Shown here one piece after another: positions 33,593 to 43,242 of a stretch of 64,000 nt of DNA (position 1 is its first letter; each line of letters begins with the position of its first letter). Source of the stretch: JBBQWT01 sp038210375 (GTDB taxonomy: Bacteria; Acidobacteriota; Terriglobia; Terriglobales; Acidobacteriaceae); the NCBI GenBank assembly GCA_038210375.1, contig JBBQWT010000003.1:151047-215046 (forward strand), given 5' to 3'. A program made the position numbers and the translations under genes. The notes beneath the pieces are model-generated. The model saw only the letters and a program-made list of their open reading frames with translations, made no database searches and was not told the DNA's origin.

Positions 33593-35302
33593 ATGCCCCA
33601 GTCCCCGAAAACAGGCGAAAACTTTGGTCATCCCTCCCCCGGCGAGGTCAAGGTTCCGGAGTTCGCCGTCAAGCTGGAGCCATGGGGCGCTACGTTTGCT
33701 CGAAACATCCGCGAAGCGATTGTCCCCCCGCCCAGGATTCATTATCCACACTTTCCGGGAGCAGCCTGGCCCGACGTCCTGGTTTATTCCCCCCTGCCAT
33801 GGCGCTCGGTGGTGCAGTCGATTTTTTATCATGGTCTCTTTTTTCTGTTGATTTATGGCATCTCGGTGAGCTGGTTTTTCGGCATGAAAAGCCTGCACCC
33901 TCAAGTCGCCAAAGATAACTCGATCACTTACTACAAGCTTTCGGAATACCTGCCTCCGCTGCAGGGCGGCAGCGCTCCCGCTAAAGTCGCGCGCAAAGGC
34001 CAGCCCGCTTATTCCCGGCAGGCCATCGTTTCGCTTCCCCCCAATCCCGACAACACCAGCCAGACCATAGTGAACCCGGTGGCGCCGGCGATCATTCGGC
34101 AGAATGTACCGCTGCCCAACATCGTGATCTGGTCGCCCATACCCAAGGCAGCGCCGGTGGCTGCATCGGCGCGCACGGCGGCGCAGCTTAGGATGCCCAA
34201 CCTCGACGCTTCGTCCATGACCGCCGTGCCGGTCACCAACCGGCAGCTTTCGCAGTTCGGTTTAGAAAAACTGGGCAGCACATCGGTCTTACAGCCGCCG
34301 CCAGAACTGGTAAAGCGCCGCGCGGGAGACCTCAATATCGGCGACGTCAATACCTCAGTGGCGGCGCCGGCGTTACCCGTTCCCGAACAGCGGACAACCG
34401 CCGGCGGAGCGTCGGGGCCGGATTCCGCGCCGCCTCCAGCGGGAGCATCCAGTCGCGGCTCGGCCGCGACTGCCGCCGGACAATTAATCGCGCTGGGCCT
34501 GAATCCGGTGAACCCCAACGGACCCATTGCAATTCCCCAGGGAAGCCGCAGCGGCACATTTGCGGCAACCCCAGCCGGCAAGCCGGGCGCTCCGGGGACG
34601 CCGGATCTGGCCGGCGGCGGCAACGGGCCCGGCGGAACCGGCCGCGGAGCAGGCGGCCCCGGAAATGGGGCGGGAGGAACGAACCTCGCGGGAGTATCCA
34701 TCACGGGCGGCGGCCCTTCCACCGGGATCGTCGGCGCGGCTGCGCCATTGCGCACCACACCGGCTGCGAAAAATCCCGCAGATGAAGCTGCCCGGCGCAA
34801 GGCCTTAATGGCCGCAGCCATGGCGCCGCCCCGGCTGGGAAGCGTCAATCCTGGAGATCGGGGCGCGCAGGCGCCAGCCTATAGCGCGGCCAGCGATGAA
34901 GGAAGTTATACGGGCAAGAAATATTATTCGCTCACCTTGAACATGCCCAACCTGACGTCGATCGGGGGAAGCTGGATCATTCGCTTCGCCGAGCTGCGGG
35001 CCACCCGTGATCGCGGCGAGTTGACCGCGCCCGTCGCCCTGGTGAAGGTTGACCCCGCCTATCCGCCGGACCTGATCGAGAATGAAGTGGAGGGTACGGT
35101 CGTGCTCTACGCCATCATCCGGCGCGACGGAACGGTCAGCGACGTGGCGGTGGTTGAAGGAATTCAGGAGCGGCTCGACGAGAATGCCAGGTCAGCACTG
35201 TCAAGATGGCGCTTCCGTCCGGCCACCCGGAATGGCAATCCGGTGGACCTGGAAGCAATGATCACAATTCCCTTTCGCCCTCGCCATCGCAAGGCGTTTT
35301 GA
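33593..35302 (+). CDS. TonB-family energy-transducing protein with long Pro/Gly-rich linker
   Basis: A 569-residue protein. A cytoplasmic N-terminal part of about 75 residues precedes one membrane helix (about 80-100, IFYHGLFFLLIYGISVSWFF). A long low-complexity Ala/Pro/Gly linker (about 130-420) follows, then a C-terminal TonB domain (about 480-565: ALVKVDPAYPPDLIENEVEG, VVLYAIIRRDGTVSDVAV, ALSRWRFRPATRNG). Such proteins couple the proton-motive force to outer-membrane transporters. No exbB, exbD or receptor gene is adjacent. The extra N-terminal region before the helix is longer than in classic TonB. Confidence 0.87.
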   Translation: MPQSPKTGENFGHPSPGEVKVPEFAVKLEPWGATFARNIREAIVPPPRIHYPHFPGAAWPDVLVYSPLPWRSVVQSIFYHGLFFLLIYGISVSWFFGMKSLHPQVAKDNSITYYKLSEYLPPLQGGSAPAKVARKGQPAYSRQAIVSLPPNPDNTSQTIVNPVAPAIIRQNVPLPNIVIWSPIPKAAPVAASARTAAQLRMPNLDASSMTAVPVTNRQLSQFGLEKLGSTSVLQPPPELVKRRAGDLNIGDVNTSVAAPALPVPEQRTTAGGASGPDSAPPPAGASSRGSAATAAGQLIALGLNPVNPNGPIAIPQGSRSGTFAATPAGKPGAPGTPDLAGGGNGPGGTGRGAGGPGNGAGGTNLAGVSITGGGPSTGIVGAAAPLRTTPAAKNPADEAARRKALMAAAMAPPRLGSVNPGDRGAQAPAYSAASDEGSYTGKKYYSLTLNMPNLTSIGGSWIIRFAELRATRDRGELTAPVALVKVDPAYPPDLIENEVEGTVVLYAIIRRDGTVSDVAVVEGIQERLDENARSALSRWRFRPATRNGNPVDLEAMITIPFRPRHRKAF

Positions 35303-35462
35303 TTTCCAACTTAGCCGGCCGGAATGACAATTCCCCAGGGCGTTTATGCGGCTTGGTCTTTTTTATGCGACTTTTTGACCCTGATTCGATCGAGGTCAAG
35401 TTCAAACGCAAAATTCGCGATTGCAGGACAGGCAAACGCAGTGAGCACCACTATCCGCGTCG

Positions 35463-37742
35463 TTAAGACGTGATCGGCAGAGGACGCATCTGGGTCAGGG
35501 TCAACTCGTTCTGAATGTATTCGTAGATGACGGGGTTAGTGCAGACCTCGTAATAACGCATATCGGTCCAAGCCTTGAGATCAAAATTCTGCGCGTCGAT
35601 GTGAGCGACGATTCCCTCGCGGATGACCAGTTCATGAAATAACCCTGTTCCCACGGGCACCATTCCGCTATACAGCCGCACCAGTTCGTTGTCCCAGATG
35701 GTGGGCAGCTCAATCTCGTGCAGCTTCAATGAAATTTCCTGTTGCAGTTTCTGGAATGCGGCGGCGCTGATATGGATCCCGCCGATGTTATAGCGCACCA
35801 GAAAATCCTCAGGCGCGCCCCCCGCCTCAAACTCGTCCAGAATCTGGAAGGTATAAACGTTGAAAAGACCCTCCACACCGGAGAGAAACCTGCGGGCGCC
35901 TTTGGTGCACGAGGCCAGGCGGTCGCTTTCGTTCAAGGCCTCGGAGATCATGATGCGGCTGTCGCCATCCAGCAGGTACATGGGGGATGAATCCTGATAA
36001 GAAACTCCCAGGCCGACTTCCAGCATGGGCAAGCCGGCAGCGGTGGAATTTTCATTGTAGCCGCCGACCACCGTGACCATCTCCTTGGCCAGCACGCAGG
36101 TGCGGCCCACCGCAAATTCCGGCTGGTGCTCGCGCTCCAGCAGCGCCAAAATGATAGCGTCGCCCTCGATAAATACCTTGGTGGCGCCGAATTTTGCCAG
36201 CAAGCCGTTCACCGGCTCGAAAAAATTCAGGCTGAAGAACGACGCCGGATTTAACCCGCGGTCATGCAGCGTCCTGGTCAGGCGGGTGGAATCGCGAACA
36301 TCCGCCTTGACCACCGCATGATGGATGACCCGGTCTTCCCCGGCCTTGTTCGCTTCTCCGATCTCGAACTCATACAGGGTGTGGTTGATGGTAGAAAGCT
36401 GGCGTAGTTTCTCGCTGGAAATGACGTTCACCATGTCCATGGCGGAAATGGCGGCGTTCATGCGCATGCGGTCGCGGTTGTAGCGAACAAAATCAGAGAA
36501 GAACCGCCCGGCCAGGCGGGAACGCTCATCCCCGCGGCAGTTCTCGATGCGTCGCAGCGCCGCCTGTAAGGGGGCATCCGACTGCTTGGCTTCGCCCAGC
36601 ATGATTTCCACGCGGCGCCGCTCGGAGCGCGAAATCAGCGCGTTCTTCAACTGCTGCGGGTTCAATTTGGGGTATTGCGTCAGCATAGGAACACATTCAT
36701 AAGAGGCAATGATGTGATCCATCACGTTCGCCCGCTCCAGCGCCTCCACAAGCATTTCCAGCAGAACCGTCTGAGACCTTCCCTTGCTCGTCTCCGTATC
36801 GGGGTTTCCGCCGCCAAACAACTCCTCGGCGTTAGCTGGGGAACTGAGCAGGAGGTCGGGAGCCTCATCGTCATCGGGCGCGATCAACCCGATGGCCTTC
36901 AAGAAATCCCGGCATATGGCAAACAGATTGGCAAAGCGGTCCGGGTCGCGGAAAAAATTGCCCAGCATGACGTATCGCTCCGCATTTACGTAGTCATCGC
37001 GGCCATCGACGGTAAACAAAAGACGATTAAGAAACATGTCATATATTTCCGAGGATGAATCATCGAACAGCGATCGCCGCATCTTGGACAACGTTTCCCG
37101 CTCCACCTCCAGGATGGTAGTGAACAATTGTTCGGCCACTTTCCGAAGCAGCGGCTTCTTGCCCACCTGCAGCGAAGCAAAACGCTGGCGCATTTCATCC
37201 GCATCGCCCATTGCCCCAAATTTTGGATTTTCGATGGCCTTGACCCGCACCAGACAACGCTCCACAACTTGGGAAAACTGATTGCCCAGCTCTAAACGCA
37301 GGAACTTGAGAACCGCCAGGCGCGACAGCACATCGATGCTGATGTTGTTCTCGAGCTTGGCCGCATTTAAAGCTGCCACATGGATATCAATCAGCAACCG
37401 CTTCAGATCCTGTGGAGGAGGTTCGGGCCCAGGAATCCCGCGCCGTCTGGCATTACTCTCGACAGTGTTTTGCGGGGTGAGAATGCGCGAGCCAGTCCGG
37501 GGCGTGGAAACTTGCGGCTGTTCTTTAGCCAGGTTTTCCACCCCGCCCAGTCTGGTGATGAGTCTAAAAATGTACTGGCGAGCGCCCTCGGTGAACTTTG
37601 CGCTTAGATGAACGTCGTGGCGAACATTGTCCACTCCCGTCATCAGGCCTTCAAGTGTGATTTTAGGAGCATACGACGTCAAATTAAGATCCCGGGTGTA
37701 TTCCTCCAGCGGACCCCGTTGACGAAATGAGAACCTCGCCAT
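35463..37742 (-). CDS. Large protein with class III nucleotidyl cyclase-like C-terminus
   Basis: A 759-residue soluble-looking protein of unclear family. The N-terminal 450 residues are mostly helical and rich in Arg, Leu and Glu, without signal or membrane segments. From about 475 the pattern VVKADVRDSTRLTRTLHDRG (Asp481) followed by FGATKVFIEGDAIILALLE (Asp528 after Gly) mirrors the cyclase homology domain, where two Asp bind metal. Substrate-specificity residues cannot be assigned, so cAMP, cGMP or no activity are all possible. Downstream sequence continues for another 230 residues. It stands alone, ahead of lpxD on the same strand. Confidence 0.6.
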   Translation of the reverse strand: MARFSFRQRGPLEEYTRDLNLTSYAPKITLEGLMTGVDNVRHDVHLSAKFTEGARQYIFRLITRLGGVENLAKEQPQVSTPRTGSRILTPQNTVESNARRRGIPGPEPPPQDLKRLLIDIHVAALNAAKLENNISIDVLSRLAVLKFLRLELGNQFSQVVERCLVRVKAIENPKFGAMGDADEMRQRFASLQVGKKPLLRKVAEQLFTTILEVERETLSKMRRSLFDDSSSEIYDMFLNRLLFTVDGRDDYVNAERYVMLGNFFRDPDRFANLFAICRDFLKAIGLIAPDDDEAPDLLLSSPANAEELFGGGNPDTETSKGRSQTVLLEMLVEALERANVMDHIIASYECVPMLTQYPKLNPQQLKNALISRSERRRVEIMLGEAKQSDAPLQAALRRIENCRGDERSRLAGRFFSDFVRYNRDRMRMNAAISAMDMVNVISSEKLRQLSTINHTLYEFEIGEANKAGEDRVIHHAVVKADVRDSTRLTRTLHDRGLNPASFFSLNFFEPVNGLLAKFGATKVFIEGDAIILALLEREHQPEFAVGRTCVLAKEMVTVVGGYNENSTAAGLPMLEVGLGVSYQDSSPMYLLDGDSRIMISEALNESDRLASCTKGARRFLSGVEGLFNVYTFQILDEFEAGGAPEDFLVRYNIGGIHISAAAFQKLQQEISLKLHEIELPTIWDNELVRLYSGMVPVGTGLFHELVIREGIVAHIDAQNFDLKAWTDMRYYEVCTNPVIYEYIQNELTLTQMRPLPITS

Positions 37743-37915
37743 TTAGCTGATACTCCCGTTTACAGTGACCATATCTCTAACCCCGGCCCCAGACCATCGA
37801 TCGACGGTTCGAAATTAATTCTACGCATGAAATGCTGCCAACGCAGTAACAAGCGAATCTCTGAGATAACCACATCGTTGGATGCCCGGTTCTCACCCCA
37901 GGCTAGCCCGTCGAA

Positions 37916-38947
37916 TCACGGAATTACGCCATCGCGAGACTTGCGAACCGCCCTGCCAAGCTCGGGCAGCTTGTTGAACATGGCCACACACCGCAGCCAG
38001 CGCCTGTTCTCGATCGCGGGATACCCGCTCACCATCTCGCCGGCCGCTACATCGTGGGGAATTCCGCTCTGCGCGGTAGCCACCACGCCGTCGCCGATAT
38101 GGCAGTGTCCCGCAACCCCAACCTGGCCCGCCAAAATTACATCCTTGCCCAGGGTGGTCGAACCCGCCAGACCGGACTGGGCGCACAGCATCGAATTTTC
38201 ACCGACCACTGAGCCATGGCCCACCTGCACTAGGTTATCGATTTTGGACCCGCGTTTGACTCGCGTTTCGCCAATGCTGGCGCGGTCAACGCAGGCGTGC
38301 GCCTGGACCTCCACACGGTCTTCCAAGGCGACGATTCCTGACTGCACGATTTTCTGCCAGCCGCCCTCATCATCCTTGCTGAAGCCGAAGCCATCCGCGC
38401 CAATTACCGCGCCATTCTGCAAAGTGACGTCATCGCCGATCCGGCAATATTCCCGCACCACCGCGTGCGAATGGGCAAAGAACCGGTGGCCTATTCGCGC
38501 CCCGCGATAGATCACCACGTGCGGCAATAACACGCATCCATCGCCGATTTCGACGTCGGCGTCAATGATCACGCAAGGCCCGATCGAAGCTCCGCGCCCC
38601 AATTTTGCCGAAGGGTCGATGACCGCCTTGGGATGCAAGCCGGGAGAGTAAACCGGACGCTGGTAGAAAAGCTCAACCGACCGGGCGAATGCCAGCCGCG
38701 GGTTCGACGTGCGCAGTGTGGTAATTTGCGCGGGCGGAAACCCATCAGACACAATCACCGCGGTGGCGCGCGTGGTCGAGATCGCGCCCGCGTACCTGGG
38801 ATTGGCGATAAAAGTGATCTCGCCCGGGCCAGCCTGGTCAATGCCGGCCACCGCCGTGATTTCGACGTCACCATCCACGGGCTGCGGCTGGCCTTCGCCC
38901 GCAACCAGCCGGGCATGCAAACGATGAGCTACTTCAGAAAGTTTCAT
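37916..38947 (-). CDS. lpxD: UDP-3-O-acylglucosamine N-acyltransferase LpxD
   Basis: A 343-residue left-handed beta-helix acyltransferase for the third step of lipid A synthesis, which adds an N-linked hydroxyacyl chain from ACP. The N-terminal uridine-binding domain (about 1-100) has GDVEITAVAGIDQAGPGEITFIANPRY; the hexapeptide repeats run from about 110 to 300 with GADGFGF and DNLVQVGHGSVVG, containing catalytic His244. The C-terminus has SGYPAIENRRW. The frame extends upstream of ATG 38947, but a GAGG ribosome site 8 bases before this ATG and homology at MKLSEVAHRL fix the start. Confirms lipopolysaccharide-type outer membrane. Confidence 0.94.
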   Translation of the reverse strand: MKLSEVAHRLHARLVAGEGQPQPVDGDVEITAVAGIDQAGPGEITFIANPRYAGAISTTRATAVIVSDGFPPAQITTLRTSNPRLAFARSVELFYQRPVYSPGLHPKAVIDPSAKLGRGASIGPCVIIDADVEIGDGCVLLPHVVIYRGARIGHRFFAHSHAVVREYCRIGDDVTLQNGAVIGADGFGFSKDDEGGWQKIVQSGIVALEDRVEVQAHACVDRASIGETRVKRGSKIDNLVQVGHGSVVGENSMLCAQSGLAGSTTLGKDVILAGQVGVAGHCHIGDGVVATAQSGIPHDVAAGEMVSGYPAIENRRWLRCVAMFNKLPELGRAVRKSRDGVIP

Positions 38948-39080
38948 TTGGGAAACCTCGCCCACGGTCCGGTTTTGCAGCCGCTGGCTTACGTCATGGA
39001 TTTTGAAGCTGCCGGGTAAGACTAGAGGATGATTGGATTCATGCCTCGATTCATCATAAATCTTTCGAGGCAGCGGCTGA

Positions 39081-39110
39081 ACCAGGCTTGATTTCGCGTT
39101 CAAGCCTGGT
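39081..39110. promoter_or_regulatory. Perfect 10-bp hairpin between ndk and lpxD
   Basis: ACCAGGCTTG (39081-39090) and CAAGCCTGGT (39101-39110) form a perfect stem with a 10-base loop, about 80 bases after the ndk stop. No T-run follows on either strand, so it is not a canonical terminator; it may stabilise or process the transcript. Confidence 0.5.
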
Positions 39111-39187
39111 GCGGAGCCATAAGCGCCACGCGAACCCAACCCGGAGAGGGTTGGAAAGCACTCAGCTTCCGAGGAAGCCCCGAACTC

Positions 39188-39613
39188 CTAGCGGGATAAC
39201 TCGTAACCGGCAAAGAAATAGCTGATCTCGAAGCGAGCGGTATCGTCGGCATCAGAGCCATGCATGGCGTTCTGCTCGATGCTGGTGGCCCATTTCTTGC
39301 GGATGGTGCCCGCCTCCGCATGGCTGGGGTTGGTTGCGCCCATCAGCTTTCGCAGGTCAGCGATAGCATTTTCCTTTTCCAGGGCCAGCACCACGATGCA
39401 CCCGCTGGACATGAAATCGGTCAGCGAACCGAAGAATGGCTTGCCCGCGTGCACGGCATAAAAGCCCTCTGCCTGTTCCTTGGTAATGAGCAGCATTTTC
39501 ATGCCGATGATGCGGAAGCCGTGGTCCTGCAACGTCTTTAAGACATCGCCGGTTGCGCCGGCGGTCACCGCATCGGGCTTAATGATTGAAAAGGTGCGTT
39601 GTAGAGTCTTCAT
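39188..39613 (-). CDS. ndk: Nucleoside diphosphate kinase
   Basis: A 141-residue enzyme that balances nucleoside triphosphate pools through a phosphohistidine intermediate. The catalytic block NAMHGSDA contains His118; Lys12 in IIKPDAV and Arg105 in GTIRKKWA complete the active site. Length matches the family. It lies 41 bases after sucD on the same strand, an order (sucC-sucD-ndk) that links succinyl-CoA synthetase output to nucleotide exchange; Ndk can convert the ATP or GTP formed. Confidence 0.96.
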   Translation of the reverse strand: MKTLQRTFSIIKPDAVTAGATGDVLKTLQDHGFRIIGMKMLLITKEQAEGFYAVHAGKPFFGSLTDFMSSGCIVVLALEKENAIADLRKLMGATNPSHAEAGTIRKKWATSIEQNAMHGSDADDTARFEISYFFAGYELSR

Positions 39614-39654
39614 GTGTAAAAAACTTCCCTTCTTATTTCGTAGGTTGTGGCCGG

Positions 39655-40542
39655 CTACTTGGCGGTGGCAGCGACCAGGGTTTCGGCGATCACCGCGGGA
39701 GATTTCGCCACGCGAATGCCGGCCGCCTCGAGCGCCTTGATTTTTTCCGCCGCGGTGCCTTGCCCTCCGGAAATGATTGCCCCGGCGTGCCCCATCCGCC
39801 GGCCCGGCGGCGCGGTCTGTCCCGCGATAAAAGCGACCACTGGTTTTTTTACGTTTTTGGCGACGTAGGCGGCGGCGGTTTCTTCCGCGTTGCCTCCAAT
39901 TTCCCCGATCATGATGATGGCTTCAGTTTCGGGGTCCTCATTAAAGAGCTGGATGGCGTCGAGAAAACTGGTGCCGATGATGGGGTCTCCGCCGATGCCG
40001 ATGGCGGTCGATTGCCCGATGCCGCGCTGCGTCAACTGGTACACCGCTTCGTAGGTCAGGGTGCCGGATCGCGACACGATGCCCACATGGCCCTCGCGAT
40101 GAATGCGTCCCGGCATGATGCCAATCTTGCACCGGCCCGGAGAAATGATTCCCGGGCAGTTAGGCCCGATCAACCGCAGCTTCTGGCCGGCGCTGTTCTT
40201 GTCCTGCAGAAATTTCCAGGCGCGCACCATGTCGAGTGTGGGGATGCCTTCGGTGATGCACACGATCAGCGGGATGCCGGCGTCACCCGCTTCCATGATG
40301 GCGTCAGCAGCGGCTGGCGGAGGCACGAAGATAACGGTGGCGTCGGCGCCGGTTTTATCCCGTGCCTCGGCGACGGTATTGAAGACCGGCCAGCCTTCGT
40401 GGGTAGTCCCGCCTTTGCCGGGAGTCACGCCGCCGACCACCTGGGTGCCGTATTCGGCGCAGCCCTTGGCGTGGAACGTGCCTTCGCGTCCGGTCAGGCC
40501 TTGTACGATCAGCCGCGTTTTCTTATCGACTAAGATGCTCAC
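39655..40542 (-). CDS. sucD: Succinyl-CoA ligase alpha subunit
   Basis: A 295-residue subunit of the TCA-cycle enzyme that converts succinyl-CoA to succinate with substrate-level phosphorylation. It has the CoA-binding start LIVQGLTGREGTFHAK, IGPNCPGII and the phosphohistidine block RRMGHAGAIISGG with His252. The start is a GTG at 40542 that overlaps the sucC stop and has GGAGG 6 bases upstream. Coupled to sucC. Confidence 0.96.
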   Translation of the reverse strand: MSILVDKKTRLIVQGLTGREGTFHAKGCAEYGTQVVGGVTPGKGGTTHEGWPVFNTVAEARDKTGADATVIFVPPPAAADAIMEAGDAGIPLIVCITEGIPTLDMVRAWKFLQDKNSAGQKLRLIGPNCPGIISPGRCKIGIMPGRIHREGHVGIVSRSGTLTYEAVYQLTQRGIGQSTAIGIGGDPIIGTSFLDAIQLFNEDPETEAIIMIGEIGGNAEETAAAYVAKNVKKPVVAFIAGQTAPPGRRMGHAGAIISGGQGTAAEKIKALEAAGIRVAKSPAVIAETLVAATAK

Positions 40543-41762
40543 GCCCGGCCTCCTGGATGCGCGGATTGATGACTACCGGGAAGCGAGGGCGGCGGGCCGG
40601 CGGCGGCCACTACCTTTTCCGCCGCGTCCTTCATAGTCTCGGCGATGATGAAGTTCAAGCCGGATGCGGCCAGGATTTCGCGTCCCTTTTCCACGTTGGT
40701 GCCTTCAAGCCGCAGAACCACGGGCAGCGCCATCCCGGTCTTGCGGGCGGCCTCCACCACGCCGTTGGCCAGGGTATCAACCCGCAGGATGCCACCGAAT
40801 ATATTGATGAGCACCGCTTTCACATTTTGGTCGCTCAACAGGATGCGGAACGCCTGCTCCACCTGCTGCGCGGTGGCGCCGCCGCCCACATCGAGAAAAT
40901 TGGCCGGCGCCCCGCCCGCGTATTGGATGATGTCCATGGTCGCCATGGCCAGGCCGGCGCCGTTGACCATGCAGCCCACGTTGCCTTCGAGCTTGATGTA
41001 ATTCAGGCTGTATTTCGAGGCCTCGACTTCGAGTGGATCTTCCTCGGTGACGTCGCGTAGTTGCTTGAGATCCGCGTGGCGGAACATGGCGTTGTCGTCG
41101 AAATTGATTTTGGCGTCGAGCGCGAACAGCCGTCCGTCGTCGGTGGTGATGAAAGGATTGATCTCCATCAGCGAACAATCGGTTTCCGCAAATGCCTTGT
41201 AGAGCGCCAGCATGAAGTTGACCGCCTGGCCGATCTCGGCAGGCTTCAAACCCAATCCGAAGGCCAGCTTGCGCGCCTGGAAAGCCTGGAACCCGATCGC
41301 GGGATCGATGAACTCCTTAAGGATGGCGGCCGGATCTTTGGCGGCCACCTCTTCAATATCCATGCCGCCCGACTTGGAGGCCATGAACACCGGGCCCGCG
41401 CTCACGCGATCCACCACGATGCCCAGGTAGAGCTCGCGTGCGATGGGCAGGGTCTCTTCGATGAGAAGGCGCTGCACCTTCTTGCCTTCGGGCCCGGTCT
41501 GGTGGGTGACAAGCTGCATGCCCAGGATTGACGAGGCCAGAACCCCAGCCTCTTCGACCGACTTGGCAATCTTGACGCCGCCACCCTTGCCGCGTCCACC
41601 CGCATGAATCTGGGCTTTGACCACGACGCCCCTGGCACCGGCATCCATGAGGCGCTTGGCGACTGCCTCAGCCTCTTCGCGTGATTCAGCGGTTTCGCCC
41701 CGGGGAATGCTGACCCCATACTTCGAGAGGATCGTTTTTGCCTGATATTCGTGAATTTTCAT
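40539..41762 (-). CDS. sucC: Succinyl-CoA ligase beta subunit
   Basis: A 407-residue ATP-grasp subunit that binds nucleotide and succinate. It opens MKIHEYQAKTILSKYGVSIP, with KAQIHAGGRGKGGGVK for nucleotide binding, LMEINPF, ALDAKINFDDNA and VGCMVNGAGLAMATMDII with NIFGGI at the subunit interface. Length is about 20 residues above the usual 388 owing to a Pro/Ser-rich C-terminal tail (GPPPSLPGSHQ). First gene of sucC-sucD-ndk. Confidence 0.95.
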   Translation of the reverse strand: MKIHEYQAKTILSKYGVSIPRGETAESREEAEAVAKRLMDAGARGVVVKAQIHAGGRGKGGGVKIAKSVEEAGVLASSILGMQLVTHQTGPEGKKVQRLLIEETLPIARELYLGIVVDRVSAGPVFMASKSGGMDIEEVAAKDPAAILKEFIDPAIGFQAFQARKLAFGLGLKPAEIGQAVNFMLALYKAFAETDCSLMEINPFITTDDGRLFALDAKINFDDNAMFRHADLKQLRDVTEEDPLEVEASKYSLNYIKLEGNVGCMVNGAGLAMATMDIIQYAGGAPANFLDVGGGATAQQVEQAFRILLSDQNVKAVLINIFGGILRVDTLANGVVEAARKTGMALPVVLRLEGTNVEKGREILAASGLNFIIAETMKDAAEKVVAAAGPPPSLPGSHQSAHPGGRA

Positions 41763-41885
41763 GAGTGAGATTCGCCGGAACCAGATAGCTGATTGGCTGA
41801 GATGAAACTTGCAGACTCACCGAAGTGTTGCGCGGCGCGACCGATTAATTTTATAGGACACTCGGCAAAAAGGAAAACTGCGCGC

Positions 41886-42104
41886 TTAATCAAACCAGTC
41901 GCTGCGATAAACAATCCACCAGCTTACGAAAATGATGGGGATGGTCGCCAGCAGGCCCCACCATAATCCCAGCCAGAAATCAGCGATGACGCTCAAAACC
42001 GTAAACGCCAGCCAGAAGATTTTTCGTTCCACGATAAAAGTATAAGGAAATTCAAGAGCGGCGTTCGGATAGATTGCGCTTGGCCGTCCTAATATTCTGA
42101 CCAT
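41886..42104 (-). CDS. Small two-helix membrane protein
   Basis: A 72-residue frame from ATG 42104 carries two hydrophobic stretches, KIFWLAFTVLSVIADFWLGL and WGLLATIPIIFVSWWIVYRS, ending with SDWFD. The hydropathy and tryptophan-rich ends are typical of real small membrane proteins. The family is not recognised. The gene lies back to back with ada; only a weak G-rich ribosome site precedes the start. A longer frame reaches 42155 but has no better support. Confidence 0.55.
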   Translation of the reverse strand: MVRILGRPSAIYPNAALEFPYTFIVERKIFWLAFTVLSVIADFWLGLWWGLLATIPIIFVSWWIVYRSDWFD

Positions 42105-42134
42105 GGCAACCAGCCCCCCGGCAGAGGTATCCTG

Positions 42135-43235
42135 ATGGCAAGCATGGCAGTGCAAATTGAATTAGGCGGCGCACAATCAAACCCCGAGATTGGCCCCCAG
42201 GCTGGCAACTGGCACGCGGTGCTGGATCGCAACCCTCGCTTTGACGGCATCCTTTATTACGCGGTGACTTCCACCGGAATTTATTGCCGGCCATCGTGTC
42301 CTTCGCGCCGGCCATCCCCGCAAAACGTGAAATTTTTCTCCTCGGCGGCTCTCGCCGAAAATGCCGGGTTCCGGGCGTGCCGGCGATGCGATCCGCGCCA
42401 GGAAAAGTCCGGCCGAGGCGCAGCCGCCGTGGCTCGCGCGGTGTGCGATTTTGTGGAACGCAATCTCGATGGCACGTTGAGCCACAGGGTGCTCGCCGCC
42501 GGCCTGGGATTGAGCCATCACCATCTGCAGCGCACGTTCAAGCGCGAGACGGGAGTATCCATTGGCCAATACGTCGAGGCCCGCAGGTTTTCCCACTTCA
42601 AGACCGCGTTGCGAGCGGGCCACTCCATCGCCGACGCTACTTACGACGCGGGGTACACCTCCAGCAGCCGCATTTACGAATCGGTCGCGCAACGCATGGG
42701 CATGACTCCGGCAACGTATCGCAAAGGCGGCCCCGGCGTCGCCATCGGATACACCATCGCCGCCTGCAGCCTGGGCAAATTGCTGGTGGCCACTACCTCA
42801 AAAGGCATCTGCGAACTAGCGCTGGCCGATAACCGGGAAGAGCTGCTGGCCGCGTTACAGGGTGAATTTCCTCGCGCCATAATCACTCCTGATAAAAAAG
42901 GACTGCAATCAACGGTGGCCGCGATCATCGCGTATCTCGACCGCAAGACCTCGTCACTGGATTTGCCTTTGGACATCCGGATGACGTCGTTCCAGCGCCG
43001 GGTCTATGAGGAGTTGAAACGCATTCCCCCAGGTTCCACAAAGTCTTACAGCGCCGTCGCCGCCGCCATCAAGATGCCCAAGGCAACCCGCGCGGTGGCC
43101 CGCGCCTGCGCCGGTAACCCTGTGGCCCTGGCAATTCCCTGCCACAGGGTGGTGCGAGCCGATGGCGCCCTGGGAGGCTACCGCTGGGGCGTGGGGCGAA
43201 AACGAGCGCTGCTCAATTCCGAGGCTGCAAGCTAA
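42135..43235 (+). CDS. ada: Bifunctional DNA repair protein and regulator Ada
   Basis: A 366-residue three-domain protein. The N-terminal zinc domain has the four-Cys set (C51, C55, C82, C85 in YCRPSCPSRRP and ACRRCDP), which accepts methyl groups from phosphotriesters. An AraC-type helix-turn-helix follows (about 100-190: LSHHHLQRTFKRETGVSIGQY). The C-terminal methyltransferase (about 200-360) has the acceptor Cys336 in ALAIPCHRVV and GGYRWG. It repairs O6-methylguanine and activates alkylation genes. All residues needed for both functions are present. Confidence 0.95.
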   Translation: MASMAVQIELGGAQSNPEIGPQAGNWHAVLDRNPRFDGILYYAVTSTGIYCRPSCPSRRPSPQNVKFFSSAALAENAGFRACRRCDPRQEKSGRGAAAVARAVCDFVERNLDGTLSHRVLAAGLGLSHHHLQRTFKRETGVSIGQYVEARRFSHFKTALRAGHSIADATYDAGYTSSSRIYESVAQRMGMTPATYRKGGPGVAIGYTIAACSLGKLLVATTSKGICELALADNREELLAALQGEFPRAIITPDKKGLQSTVAAIIAYLDRKTSSLDLPLDIRMTSFQRRVYEELKRIPPGSTKSYSAVAAAIKMPKATRAVARACAGNPVALAIPCHRVVRADGALGGYRWGVGRKRALLNSEAAS

Positions 43236-43242
43236 TGCCAGA

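Noticed and set aside
39586..40533. 315-codon plus-strand frame opposite sucD
   Set aside because: Antisense to an unambiguous sucD; typical shadow in high-GC DNA.
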